DNA of 64,000 bases from Bacillus_BU sp051233475 (GCF_051233475.1 NZ_JBKFGH010000024.1:77202-141201); one strand, 5' to 3'. Counted from the stretch's first letter, positions 52,947-62,276 are shown. Notes: a model not told the origin generated them from the letters alone. A program made the numbers and translations.

Positions 52947-52964
52947 TTGTGAAACGTTTCACAA
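52947..52964 (-). promoter_or_regulatory. Perfect Rex-type operator before the OFA transporter
   Basis: TTGTGAAACGTTTCACAA is an exact 18-base palindrome, extended by two T/A pairs on each side. It matches the Rex operator TTGTGAA-N4-TTCACAA and also TGTGA-N6-TCACA of Fnr/Crp proteins. A TAATAT box at 52914-52919 may be the -10 of the promoter. Confidence 0.78.
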
Positions 52965-52991
52965 AATAGACAAAATCATCTCCTGCTTCCG

Positions 52992-54554
52992 CTAATTTAA
53001 TTGGGGCTGCATTTGATCCAGAAGTATATTTCTAAGTTCCGTTTTCTTTATTTTTCCGCTATCCGTTAACGGAAATTGGTCAACAAAACAGATTTTATCG
53101 GGTATTTTATATTTTGCTACCTTACTTTTAATAAAAGCTTTCATTAACTCTTCGTTTTGCCAATACTGTGATTTCACCTTAATCGCAGCGAAAGTTCTTT
53201 CACCCAAAATAGGGTCTGGAACACCAAAGATCGATACTTCCATTACATCAGGATGCTTTATAAATACTTCTTCGATTTCCCTCGGGTAGATTTTATAGCC
53301 GCCGCGATTAATCGTTTCTTTTTTTCTGCCAACGATTCGGATAAATCCATTTTCGTCAATAGTGCCAAGGTCTCCAGTATAGAACCAGCCATCTTTATCA
53401 AAGGCTTCCCTTGTTTTCATAGGCAGTTCATAATAGCCTTTCATGATTCCATTGCCTTTGCAGATCAGTTCACCAACTTCGCCAACCGGAACCTCATGTT
53501 TGTTTTCATCTACTGCTTTAATAACAGCTCCGTCTACAGCCCTTCCGACCGTTTCGGACCGAAGCACATCGTGATCTTCAAAACTTGTAAAGGTAATTCC
53601 TGCAGAGGTTTCAGTCATCCCATAGGAAATAGCAATGTCACAATTCATTTCCGTCCGGATTCTGTTTACTAATTCTTTGTGAACAGCTGCCCCAGCGATA
53701 ACTCCTGTTCGTAACGAACTTAAATTGAATTTAATATCGGACAAATAGGTTAATTCCCGCTGAAAAATGGTTGGAACCCCGAGATGAATCGTTATTTTCT
53801 CCTCTTCAATTAATTGCAGTGCGGAAAGGGGATGATACTTTTCGATAAAAACTAGTTTTGAACCTGAACTAATTGCCGTTAAAATCCCGGTAATTAATCC
53901 AAATACATGGGTTGCAGGTACTGGTACAAAAAAGACATCCCGGCAAGTAACGATTAAATTTTTCGAGGTCGAAAAAGCCACATGTACAACATTTTTATGA
54001 GTAAGTTGGGCGCCTTTTGGTTTCCCGGTTGAACCGGATGTATAAATGATCGTAAATACATCATCATCCGGAACAATAGAAACAGTGGGTACCCTTTTAT
54101 TTTTTCCGAGCTCTAGCAGTTCTTCAAAACTAGCAAGGTCGTTCTCTTTTGAACGAACCGTAAAGATATGGTTGATTTGGTGTCCATCTCTTTTGTTTAA
54201 AAAAATATTTAGATGTTCCTGGTCATTTGAAATAAAGACGGCTTTTGCTTTAGAATTGTTGGCGATGTGCTCCAACTCCTGTTCACGGTATTTCACATTA
54301 CAGGGGATCAAGATGGAACCAAGTTTGGAAAGCGCCAAACAAATAGTTATTAGTTCATGCCAATTTGGCAAACAGACCATTACGCGATCACCTTTTACTA
54401 TTCCCAGTTGCGACAATCCGCTTGCAAGCAGCTCCACTTCATTGGCCAGCTCTTTAAACGTCATGCTCCTTTGACCATCAAATACCGCTTTTCGGTCAGG
54501 ATATAATTGAACCGAGTGATCAAGCAAATCGATTACAGAAGGTAAATTTTGCAT
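52992..54554 (-). CDS. Acyl-CoA synthetase / acid:CoA ligase (FadK-like position)
   Basis: This ANL-family enzyme activates a carboxylic acid to its CoA thioester with ATP. The P-loop motif TIIYTSGSTGKPKGAQLTHK, SYGMTETSAG, the GDLG/GRKKETINRGGYKIYP hinge and the catalytic Lys in DSGKIKKTE are all present. The length is 520. It is last in the operon that runs from the CoA-transferase, equivalent to the place of fadK at the end of the E. coli ydi cluster. The acid is unknown: short to medium fatty or carnitine-like acids are possible. GAGG precedes the ATG. Confidence 0.88.
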   Translation of the reverse strand: MQNLPSVIDLLDHSVQLYPDRKAVFDGQRSMTFKELANEVELLASGLSQLGIVKGDRVMVCLPNWHELITICLALSKLGSILIPCNVKYREQELEHIANNSKAKAVFISNDQEHLNIFLNKRDGHQINHIFTVRSKENDLASFEELLELGKNKRVPTVSIVPDDDVFTIIYTSGSTGKPKGAQLTHKNVVHVAFSTSKNLIVTCRDVFFVPVPATHVFGLITGILTAISSGSKLVFIEKYHPLSALQLIEEEKITIHLGVPTIFQRELTYLSDIKFNLSSLRTGVIAGAAVHKELVNRIRTEMNCDIAISYGMTETSAGITFTSFEDHDVLRSETVGRAVDGAVIKAVDENKHEVPVGEVGELICKGNGIMKGYYELPMKTREAFDKDGWFYTGDLGTIDENGFIRIVGRKKETINRGGYKIYPREIEEVFIKHPDVMEVSIFGVPDPILGERTFAAIKVKSQYWQNEELMKAFIKSKVAKYKIPDKICFVDQFPLTDSGKIKKTELRNILLDQMQPQLN

Positions 54555-54616
54555 GATGCCTCAATAGTCTCCTTTCATTTATTAGGAAACCTACTAAATG
54601 AACCATTTTAACTTAA

Positions 54617-54901
54617 TCAGCCATACCTTAATTCCATCCCTAATGTTCCCTGAGGATATTCCCATTTTTCTAAAATGGTATGACCACATAGGACACGGCA
54701 CGTTCCACATTCTAAACATCCCGCATAATCAAAACGGACAGTGCCATCCTCATTAATGGAATACAACCCGGCTGGACAAGCGATGATTAATTTATTGAAT
54801 TCCTTCATATCAATTGATTCTTTTTTGAGGACAATATGGGGATTCTCCTCGTCCACATAAAACTTGTTTACGCCTAATTTTTCTTCAATATTTACGCTCA
54901 A
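54617..54901 (-). CDS. fixX: FixX-type ferredoxin-like protein
   Basis: The product has 94 residues, with a conserved ACPAGLYSINEDG segment and a CLECGTCRVLC cluster motif. FixX pairs with FixC and carries [4Fe-4S] for electron entry to quinone from the flavoprotein. Its ATG overlaps the fixC stop codon by four bases (ATGA), so the two are translated together. YdiT is the E. coli counterpart in the analogous cluster. Confidence 0.92.
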   Translation of the reverse strand: MSVNIEEKLGVNKFYVDEENPHIVLKKESIDMKEFNKLIIACPAGLYSINEDGTVRFDYAGCLECGTCRVLCGHTILEKWEYPQGTLGMELRYG

Positions 54902-56184
54902 AGTGCCCGAACCCCCTTGATTCCATCCTTGATGATGTTCATTAATCCCACTTGTTTTACATGCTGCATCATGTTTGACATCAGCGGTTTACTAGGCGTT
55001 CCATCAATGACAAACATGTCATCCATCATACGAGTTACCATTTCTGGATATTGGTTAAAGATCCGCTCGTTTTCCATAAAATGCGGGAACTTTTTATATA
55101 GTTTTAAATCTTGCATGATGAAACTTTCATCTAATAAAGATTGGTATTTAGAAAGAGTCGCTTCACTGAAGTTGGATTTTGCTTTTGCTTCAATTACAGC
55201 TTTCGCGGCAGCCTCTGCCGAAGCAATCGCTAAATCCATCCCTCTTACCGCATAACCAATGTTGATGCAAAAACCTGCTGCATCACCAATCACTAAAACG
55301 CCATCACCGACTAATTTGGGAATCATATGATAACCCGCTTCTGGAACAAGGTGAGCGGAATACTCTACCATTTTTCCATCCTTAATTAATGGTTGAATAG
55401 ATGAATGTGATTTAAAGTCCTCAAGCATTTGCGCTACGGTTTTTGGTGATTTTTCTAAATCGCTTAGTGTACAAACAATTCCTAATGAAATCGAGGATTT
55501 ATTTGTATATAGGAATCCTCCGCCAATACGGCCAGCGGTTGGACTTCCAGCGAACAGCCAAGCAGCACCTTCGCCTTTATTTAATTGAAAACGATCTTCT
55601 ATTACCGATTCATCTAATTCAATTACTTCTTTTGCCCCAACGGCCACTTCATGCGGTTTAAGTTCGCCACGGAATCCAAGCTTTTGTGCTAATAACGAAT
55701 TGACGCCATCTGCAATAATAACCGTTTCAGATTCAAGCTCATCTTCACCGGCAATGACGCCACACACCTTACCGTCCTTCACCAGTAATTCATCGACGCG
55801 AATTCCCGGGATCAATTGTGCACCGGCTTCTTCCGCTTTTTCAGCAAGCCATTGGTCAAAATCTGCCCGAAGGACTGTATAAGAATCTTTCCCTTGAACA
55901 GCTAGAGATTCGGAACTATAATCAATCGTCATCGCACTCGTTTCCGTCATCATACTGATTTTTTCACGAGTAACTTTTCGCTCAACTGGAGCTTCTTTAG
56001 CGAAGTCCGGGATAATTTTTTCAAGACTGTGGGAATATAGTCTGCCCCCCGTCATATTTTTGCTCCCGGCGAAGTTCCCTCTTTCGATGATTAGAACTTC
56101 AAGCCCTTCCTTCGCCAAAATGTATCCTGCAACACTGCCTGCAACACCAGCGCCTACAATAATTGCATCATATTTTTCTGACAC
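54898..56184 (-). CDS. fixC: FixC-type FAD-dependent ETF:quinone oxidoreductase
   Basis: This flavoprotein moves electrons between FixAB and the quinone pool. The FAD fold starts YDAIIVGAGVAGSVAGYILA, and GDAAGFCINIGYAVRGMDLA marks the second FAD motif. The length of 428 agrees with FixC/YdiS. The start is GTG 56184, with GAGG nine bases before it; a TTG one codon earlier is less well spaced. Together with FixA, FixB and FixX it forms either a simple ETF-QO system or the bifurcating FixABCX complex. Confidence 0.92.
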   Translation of the reverse strand: MSEKYDAIIVGAGVAGSVAGYILAKEGLEVLIIERGNFAGSKNMTGGRLYSHSLEKIIPDFAKEAPVERKVTREKISMMTETSAMTIDYSSESLAVQGKDSYTVLRADFDQWLAEKAEEAGAQLIPGIRVDELLVKDGKVCGVIAGEDELESETVIIADGVNSLLAQKLGFRGELKPHEVAVGAKEVIELDESVIEDRFQLNKGEGAAWLFAGSPTAGRIGGGFLYTNKSSISLGIVCTLSDLEKSPKTVAQMLEDFKSHSSIQPLIKDGKMVEYSAHLVPEAGYHMIPKLVGDGVLVIGDAAGFCINIGYAVRGMDLAIASAEAAAKAVIEAKAKSNFSEATLSKYQSLLDESFIMQDLKLYKKFPHFMENERIFNQYPEMVTRMMDDMFVIDGTPSKPLMSNMMQHVKQVGLMNIIKDGIKGVRAL

Positions 56185-56280
56185 CAATTAACACCTCTTT
56201 TTGTTGTAAAAAGCTTTTTTTCAAGCTGCATATGAATTAGTCTGTTTTACTTTTTAAAAATTGTCCCATCCCCAAAGTCG

Positions 56281-57204
56281 TTACGCTTGTTTAATAGCTG
56301 CAATCACTTCAGGTAACACTTCTTGCAGATCGCCAACGATATAATAATCAGCTACTTTAAAAATTGGAGCATTTTCGTTTTTATCAATTGCCACAATGGT
56401 ATTGGAATCTTTGATCCCATAAATATGCTGAATTTGACCGGAAACCCCGGCAGCTAAATAAAGCTTTGGTTTAATAACAGCACCGGAAATTCCGATATAT
56501 CTTTCTTCAGGCAGCCAATGGAAATCTTCCGTTACAGGTCGAGTACAGCCCAATTCACCGCCTAGAAGTTGTGCCAATTCTTCAGCATATTTTAAATTCT
56601 CTTTATCACCGAAGCCTCTACCCACACCGATCACTACATCGGAATCACTCAAATTAACCGAGCTTGCTTCCTTTTCCTTTCGTTCTGTCAATACGATTCC
56701 GTTTGGCTCCGGAACGATTAAGCTTTCAATATCACCATCGATAGCTGCTGACTTAACCTTTTCGAAAGAGTTTGCCTCCACTGAAACAACAACAGTTTGT
56801 CCCGTAACCTCAAGAGTTTTTTCAGCTAACCCGCCATAAATTGTTCTTGAAGCCACAACGGAAGTACCATTAACTTCTAAGCCCTTCGCTTCAGAAATAT
56901 AAGGACAATCCAAGAGTCCTGCTAAATAAGCAGCCATCGTTTTCCCTCTTCTTGTCGCTCCTACTAAAATTAATTCAGGACTTTCTTCCGCAAATCCAAC
57001 TATCGAACGTGCATAATTTTCCCAAACGGTTCCTTCTGGAAGCCCCAGTAACTTAACGCTTTGTGCACCATATGAAACACATTCCTCTGCAACACTTTGA
57101 TTACCCGTTACAAACGCGGTTACCTTACCACCGATCGCTGCCGCTTTCGAAATTAATTCATAAGCCTGTTCCGGAACATCTGCAATAACCCAAATAGTAT
57201 TCAT
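56281..57204 (-). CDS. fixB: Electron transfer flavoprotein alpha subunit (FixB/EtfA)
   Basis: The product has 307 residues. The C-terminal FAD-binding domain has GVGRGFG, ELGCTRPVTEDFHWLPEERYIG and AAGVSGQIQHIYG, which are typical of EtfA/FixB. It forms a heterodimer with FixA. The order fixA-fixB-fixC-fixX is conserved, with 21 bases between fixA and fixB. It takes electrons from, or gives them to, the acyl-CoA dehydrogenases upstream. Confidence 0.93.
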   Translation of the reverse strand: MNTIWVIADVPEQAYELISKAAAIGGKVTAFVTGNQSVAEECVSYGAQSVKLLGLPEGTVWENYARSIVGFAEESPELILVGATRRGKTMAAYLAGLLDCPYISEAKGLEVNGTSVVASRTIYGGLAEKTLEVTGQTVVVSVEANSFEKVKSAAIDGDIESLIVPEPNGIVLTERKEKEASSVNLSDSDVVIGVGRGFGDKENLKYAEELAQLLGGELGCTRPVTEDFHWLPEERYIGISGAVIKPKLYLAAGVSGQIQHIYGIKDSNTIVAIDKNENAPIFKVADYYIVGDLQEVLPEVIAAIKQA

Positions 57205-57225
57205 GATTTGTTACACCTTCCTATG

Positions 57226-57996
57226 TTAGATATCTTTGTTTTCTTTTAATAAATGGATAAGTTCTTTAACCGCGTCTTTAACAGCGGTCTCTCCTCTATT
57301 CAATCGAATTTGCTTACGATCCATGATGGATGGTCCAACGTTTACTACCTTCAGGCCACTTTCAAGTTTATCCGGTGTAAAGCCTAGATCCGCCAGGCTT
57401 AATTCTTCAGAAGGCTTTTTCTTTGCTGAAAGAATTTGTTTCATTCCCGGAATGCGAGGTGTATTCATTTCAGAGAGAACAGTAATGACAGCTGGACCCT
57501 GCACTTTTACAGTCTCAATGCCGTCTTCAAGTTTCCGCTCAACGATTAATTCATTCCCGTCTACTTCTACTGAAGATGCATATGTGACAGCTTGATAGTT
57601 TAGCAGTGCGGCAAGTCTTGGTCCTACTTGTTGTGAATACTGATCGCCAGACCCTTCTCCACAAATAATCACATCAACATCCCCAATTTTTTTTACTGCC
57701 TCAGCAATAATCTTGGCAGAGACTGAGCTATCTACTTCAGAAGCCTCCACATAATAGGCTTTTTGGGCTCCGCGAGCTAATACGTCTGTAGTAGAAGCCT
57801 TCACTCCCTGCCCTACTGTTAACGAAACTACCTCAATGTCATTTTTTTCGTTTAATTGAACCCCTAGTTCTAAGGCGTTACGGTCGTAATCACTGATTTT
57901 GTTTTTAGCCTTGTCCATGTTCAATGTTTTGTTAGCCGTATCAACAACGATATCCGCTTCATCTTTTATCCATTTATAACAAACTAGTGCTTTCAT
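57226..57996 (-). CDS. fixA: Electron transfer flavoprotein beta subunit (FixA/EtfB)
   Basis: The product has 256 residues, with KALVCYKWIKDEADI at the start, SDYDRNALELGVQL and the later GEGSGDQYSQQVGPRLAALL. That ending is closer to the FixA/YdiQ branch than to housekeeping EtfB. It binds the second flavin or AMP of the ETF dimer. AGGAGG lies upstream of the ATG. It lies 104 bases after the acyl-CoA dehydrogenase gene, still in the same direction. Confidence 0.92.
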   Translation of the reverse strand: MKALVCYKWIKDEADIVVDTANKTLNMDKAKNKISDYDRNALELGVQLNEKNDIEVVSLTVGQGVKASTTDVLARGAQKAYYVEASEVDSSVSAKIIAEAVKKIGDVDVIICGEGSGDQYSQQVGPRLAALLNYQAVTYASSVEVDGNELIVERKLEDGIETVKVQGPAVITVLSEMNTPRIPGMKQILSAKKKPSEELSLADLGFTPDKLESGLKVVNVGPSIMDRKQIRLNRGETAVKDAVKELIHLLKENKDI

Positions 57997-58100
57997 TTTT
58001 ATCCTCCTATTAAACTGATAGAAAAGACGATTTTTTTTATAAAATAAAGATTGATATTTTTATAGAAAAAAAGTTTCTCGTCTCAAACAATCAAGTACCT

Positions 58101-59195
58101 TTACGCGATTTGATGTTTTGCAATCGATAAAATTAATGGTTCTGTGACCGCTTCAATTACGGAAATGCCTTTAAGATCACGCAACAATACCTCTACGCCG
58201 AGATCCTTGCTGTATCCGTACCCACCATGGAGCTGAATAGCATCAATGCAAATTTCTTCGCCAGTCTTCAATGCAAAGTATCTTGCCATCGTTCCATATG
58301 CTTCAATATCTTCGCCCGTATCAAAACTTGCCGCTGCTCTTAATGTCAACAGGCGGGCAGCCTCGATATTGACCGACATATTTCCTAATTTTTCCTGAAG
58401 GGCTTGAAATTTAATGATTGGTATATTAAATTGCTGGCGCTCTTTCCCGTAAGAAATACTTTTCTCAATTGCAACTTGAGAAAGACCAGACGCAATCGAT
58501 GCTAGGCTGATGCTATGCAAATCTTTCACAGATTGATAGATATGTTGCCCTTGCCCTTCTTCCCCAAGAAGATTTTCTGCCGGGACAAACACATTTTCTA
58601 AAGTAAGGGTCGCAGTATCTAGTTCTTCCAAACCCATTTTTCTGTAAGGTTCGGAAAATGATAGGCCTTGAGCGTCTGCTTCAACAATAAATGCACTTAA
58701 GCTTTCCCCCGTTTTGGCAAACACGATATAGAGATCGCTATCTCCACCATTAAGAACAAAGGTTTTCACTCCATTTAACAGATACCCATCATTTTCTTTT
58801 TCTGCAGTGGTTTCGATTGCCAGTATGTCTTTGCCAATCCAGCCTTCGCCATATGCGAAAGTACCAATTTTCTCTCCCTTACAAAGCTGGGGAAGATATT
58901 TTTGTTTTAAAGCTTCAGAACCCCATTGAGACAAAGAATAGGAAGCTTGTGTATTATGAGATGCGTAAGCAAGAGCAGCAGATCCGGAAACCTTGGCAAG
59001 CTCCTCAACGATTAAACAATAGCTAGTAAAATCACCACCAGCCCCACCTTGTTCCTCTGGTAAGAAAACGCCTAAAAAATCAATTTCAGCCAGACTAGCT
59101 AGAATTTCTTTTACGGATAGTCCTGCCAGGCTCTGAGCAAATTCACTGATACTTTGCTGGATAAGAGTTTGTTCTTCGCTTAAATTAAAATTCAT
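58101..59195 (-). CDS. Divergent acyl-CoA dehydrogenase-like protein (possible partner subunit)
   Basis: The 364-residue product has the whole acyl-CoA dehydrogenase fold, but key loops are changed. The usual TEPGAGSD flavin/substrate loop reads GEGWIGKD, and the catalytic-base region YEGTNEI reads IEAVTEP, with the Glu still present. It sits 20 bases downstream of a fully canonical paralogue. It may therefore be the partner in a hetero-oligomeric dehydrogenase, as in the ChsE1-ChsE2 type of paired enzymes, or an enzyme for an unusual CoA ester. Its own flavin binding is uncertain. Confidence 0.8.
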   Translation of the reverse strand: MNFNLSEEQTLIQQSISEFAQSLAGLSVKEILASLAEIDFLGVFLPEEQGGAGGDFTSYCLIVEELAKVSGSAALAYASHNTQASYSLSQWGSEALKQKYLPQLCKGEKIGTFAYGEGWIGKDILAIETTAEKENDGYLLNGVKTFVLNGGDSDLYIVFAKTGESLSAFIVEADAQGLSFSEPYRKMGLEELDTATLTLENVFVPAENLLGEEGQGQHIYQSVKDLHSISLASIASGLSQVAIEKSISYGKERQQFNIPIIKFQALQEKLGNMSVNIEAARLLTLRAAASFDTGEDIEAYGTMARYFALKTGEEICIDAIQLHGGYGYSKDLGVEVLLRDLKGISVIEAVTEPLILSIAKHQIA

Positions 59196-59214
59196 TTATG
59201 TCCAACATCCTCTC

Positions 59215-60354
59215 TTAGGCATTCAAAACGTTACCAGCGATGACAATTCGCTGAATCTCGTTAGAACCCTCATAGATTTGCATTACTTTTACGTCTCGCA
59301 TAAGCTTCTCAACCACAGAATTCTTTATATATCCGTAAGGTCCGAATAAATCAACCGCCATTGCAGCAACTTTCATAGCCGTATCGGTTGTAAAAGTCTT
59401 TGCCATTGCAGATTCCTTGCTATACCGTTTCCCGCTGTCTTTCAAGTAACAGGTTTTATTAATTAAGCCTTCCGCAGCCTCTATTTGCATTGCCATGTCA
59501 GCAAGCTTGAATTGTACATATTGGGAAGCCGCTAATGGTTTTCCATTCTTGGTTTCTTGTTTTACAAATTTAATCGTTTCCTCTAAAACACGTTTTGATA
59601 AACCGAGAGCAGAGGAGGCGACTGAAAGCCGTGCTGAATCCAAGGTAATCATGGCAAGCTTAAAGCCTTTACCTAGTTCACCAACCAGATTTTCCTTTGG
59701 AATTCGAACATTGTTAAACGTTACTTCTACAGTATTGGAAGCTCGAATCCCCATTTTGTCTTCTTTTTTACCGACCATAATACCCTCACGGTCCATTTCA
59801 ACGATGAACGCGCTTAGACCTTTTGTTCCTTTAGAAGGATCGGTTGAGGCAATAAGTGTCATCACACTGGCATAGGCTCCATTGGTACAAAAGCATTTTG
59901 TACCGTTCAAGACATATTCGTCGCCATCCAATACGGCTGTTGTTTGTACAGCGCCTGCATCGGAGCCTGCTCCGGGCTCGGTTAAAGCAAATGCGGTAAT
60001 TTTTTTATCTAAAATATATTGAAAATATTTCTGCTTTTGCGCTTCATTCCCGCCATATAATACAGGGTATGCAGATAGACCATTACCACCAATGGTTGTT
60101 TGCATGGCCACACAACCGCGCCCTAACTCTTCGCTGATGATGGAAACAGTTAAAGCATCTAGTCCAGGACCACCAAATTCCTTTGGTACTGCAAAATCCA
60201 AAAGACCTACTTTCCCCGCTTCTTCCACAATCTTTAATGGAAATTCTGCAGTTCGATCGTGTTCCTCAGCATTAGGAATGATATATTCCTCTACAAAATC
60301 CCTAACCTTTGCTTTCCATTCTTGTTGAGTGGTTGTCAAACTCATATCTAACAT
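59215..60354 (-). CDS. Acyl-CoA dehydrogenase (canonical)
   Basis: This FAD enzyme introduces or removes the alpha,beta double bond of an acyl-CoA, with ETF as partner. The motifs are complete: AFALTEPGAGSDAGA, the catalytic Glu in MQIYEGSNEIQRIV, and CFCTNGAYA. The length (379) matches short-chain enzymes and E. coli YdiO. Its ATG overlaps the end of the CoA-transferase gene by seven bases, with AAGGTG upstream, so the two are coupled. In an anaerobic setting it could run as an enoyl-CoA reductase. Confidence 0.92.
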   Translation of the reverse strand: MLDMSLTTTQQEWKAKVRDFVEEYIIPNAEEHDRTAEFPLKIVEEAGKVGLLDFAVPKEFGGPGLDALTVSIISEELGRGCVAMQTTIGGNGLSAYPVLYGGNEAQKQKYFQYILDKKITAFALTEPGAGSDAGAVQTTAVLDGDEYVLNGTKCFCTNGAYASVMTLIASTDPSKGTKGLSAFIVEMDREGIMVGKKEDKMGIRASNTVEVTFNNVRIPKENLVGELGKGFKLAMITLDSARLSVASSALGLSKRVLEETIKFVKQETKNGKPLAASQYVQFKLADMAMQIEAAEGLINKTCYLKDSGKRYSKESAMAKTFTTDTAMKVAAMAVDLFGPYGYIKNSVVEKLMRDVKVMQIYEGSNEIQRIVIAGNVLNA

Positions 60355-61928
60355 GGGATTAGCACCTTCTCATCTTTTATTATGTTTTTCAGTTCGCCCC
60401 AATTTTCACTAAATATACCAGGGTCCATTACTTTTAAATCTGGAGAAATCACTGGTTCAAAATCCATCTGATCTAAGATATGTGTCTTCAGATCAACGCC
60501 TGGTGCAATTTCAGTTAAAACCATCTTTCCATCGATTAATTCGAAAACCGCTCTTTCTGTAACATAAATAACGGTCTGGTTCACTTTCGAAGCATACTCA
60601 CCACTGAAGGTAATCTGTTGAACTTTCTTAAGGAACTTCTTCACTTTTCCTTCCTTAACAATCTCGAGTTTCCCATCTGCAACCTTCAGCTCTAACCCGC
60701 CAGCCGTAAAGGTACCGGCAAAAACAAGCTTTTTAGCCGTTTGTGAAATATTGATAAAACCCCCGCAGCCGGCAACCCGTGTACCAAACTTACTAACATT
60801 GACATTGCCATGCTCATCTGTTTGTGCCAAACCAAGGACCGACAAGTCCAAACCGCCGCCATCATAAAAATCAAATTGGGAATGATGGTCGACAATTGCC
60901 TCGCTGTTATAGGCATGACCGAAATCTGCAAGACCTGCCGGCACCCCACCAATCGAACCCGCTTCTGTTGTCAAAGTAATATGATCGATAATACCTTCTT
61001 CAGAAGCTACCGTTGACACGTTAACCGGAATCCCTACACCTAAATTCAGAACGGTGTTCTCTTTTAACTCCGCTGCCGATCTGCGTCCGATGACCTTTCT
61101 TTCATCAAGTGGTAACACCGGAACACTTCCGAGAGGAACTCTTACATGACCTGAGTATGCAGGGTTGTATTTTGTATTTTCGGTTTGAAAATGATTTTCC
61201 GGCTTCGATACGACAATATAATCAACAAGGATACCCGGTACTTTTATATCTCTAGAGTTCAACGAATTCGCCTCTGCCACTGTTTCAACTTCAGCGATCA
61301 CAATCCCGCCGGAGTTTTTAACCGCTTGGGCAATCGGCAGCACTTCCATGTGCAAGCCCTCTTTTTCAAGAGTTAAATTTCCTTTTTCGTCTGCAACAGT
61401 ACCCCTGATTAACCCAACCTGGATTGGAAATGATTTGTAGAATAGCCACTCTTCATCTTCAAAGTTAACCACTTTAACGATGTCCTCTTTCGTGGAAGGA
61501 GATATTTTCCCACCTTCCAAGCGCGGATCGACAAATGTGCCTAAACCAATCTTTGTAATAACCCCTGGGCGCTTTGCGGCAATTTCACGATAAAGCTGAG
61601 TGATGACACCTTGCGGCAGATTATATGCTTCACATTTGTCTTCTTCTATCAGTTTGGCTAATAAAGGGGAAGCGCTTGTGATTCCGCCAATCCAACGTTT
61701 AATTAACCCTTGATGACCCCAATGGCTCATCCCTTTTTCACGACGATTCCCTACAGCACTGGCATGCATAACCGTCAAATTTTTTGGATGACCTGTTTGC
61801 TGAAAACGTTGTTCAACTGCAATGCCAATTTCTTCAGTCCAGCAGGCTAAACCAAACCCGCTGGCTGCCACTGTATCACCATCTTTAATTAACTCTGCTG
61901 CTTGTGTTGCTGAAATGACCTTAGACAT
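60348..61928 (-). CDS. Family I acyl-CoA:carboxylate CoA-transferase (YdiF/propionate CoA-transferase type)
   Basis: The 526-residue product is a fused alpha-beta family I CoA-transferase. The catalytic Glu lies in LTTEAGSIGGVP (about residue 325), and an alpha domain with DGDTVAASGFG opens the protein. It moves CoA between an acyl-CoA and a free acid, so the pathway acid can be activated without ATP while its product is released. It is the first gene after the sigma-54 promoter. E. coli ydiF heads the equivalent operon. Confidence 0.9.
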   Translation of the reverse strand: MSKVISATQAAELIKDGDTVAASGFGLACWTEEIGIAVEQRFQQTGHPKNLTVMHASAVGNRREKGMSHWGHQGLIKRWIGGITSASPLLAKLIEEDKCEAYNLPQGVITQLYREIAAKRPGVITKIGLGTFVDPRLEGGKISPSTKEDIVKVVNFEDEEWLFYKSFPIQVGLIRGTVADEKGNLTLEKEGLHMEVLPIAQAVKNSGGIVIAEVETVAEANSLNSRDIKVPGILVDYIVVSKPENHFQTENTKYNPAYSGHVRVPLGSVPVLPLDERKVIGRRSAAELKENTVLNLGVGIPVNVSTVASEEGIIDHITLTTEAGSIGGVPAGLADFGHAYNSEAIVDHHSQFDFYDGGGLDLSVLGLAQTDEHGNVNVSKFGTRVAGCGGFINISQTAKKLVFAGTFTAGGLELKVADGKLEIVKEGKVKKFLKKVQQITFSGEYASKVNQTVIYVTERAVFELIDGKMVLTEIAPGVDLKTHILDQMDFEPVISPDLKVMDPGIFSENWGELKNIIKDEKVLIPC

Positions 61929-62042
61929 AAATTCTCACTCCTCGTTTTCATCATAAAAATATTTTTTAATTCCCTGCTTTTTTAAAGAGTGGGCGAAAGT
62001 TCAAGTTCCGATAAGACCCTCCTTTAAGAATTTGTTAAAAAA

Positions 62043-62080
62043 AGTTGGTACGCCTCTTATAATGCAAGAAGCGTGCCAAC
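62043..62080 (-). terminator. Hairpin with embedded sigma-54 promoter
   Basis: AGTTGG.ACGC.TCTT arms, 16 bases with two mismatches, enclose a seven-base loop. On the minus strand a T7 run follows, which gives the form of an intrinsic terminator. The -24/-12 promoter occupies the upstream arm and loop. Confidence 0.75.
62062..62079 (-). promoter_or_regulatory. Sigma-54 (-24/-12) promoter of the acyl-CoA redox operon
   Basis: On the minus strand TTGGCAC, five bases, TTGCAT matches the sigma-54 consensus TTGGCAC-N5-TTGCW exactly. Transcription should start near 62052, about 125 bases before the CoA-transferase ATG. The sigma-54 activator gene upstream is the obvious partner. Confidence 0.9.
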
Positions 62081-62170
62081 TTTAAAAAACGCTATAAAAT
62101 AAGCAAATAACATTTTTTTATTTTGTTTTTGTCTCTGAGTAGCTACAGATGGGAACGAAAAATAAATAGC

Positions 62171-62231
62171 TTTGTAGCAAACACGCAACAGGCTGGTTGA
62201 AAGGGGAAAGTTCGGAGCAACGTTTGCAAAC
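62171..62231 (-). promoter_or_regulatory. Candidate upstream activator sites for the sigma-54 promoter
   Basis: A TTTGTAGCAAA motif (62171-62181) and a perfect GTTTGCAAAC palindrome (62222-62231) lie about 100 to 155 bases upstream of the -24 box, the usual distance for enhancer sites. They share a TTTG/CAAA dyad. This is a positional inference. Confidence 0.45.
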
Positions 62232-62234
62232 AAA

Positions 62235-62276
62235 AAAGCCCTCAAAAAGATTTCTTCAATCCTTTTGAGGGCTTTT
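62235..62276 (-). terminator. Terminator after the sigma-54 activator gene
   Basis: AAAGCCCTCAAAA and TTTTGAGGGCTTT arms are followed on the minus strand by T residues, immediately after the activator's stop codon. Confidence 0.93.
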
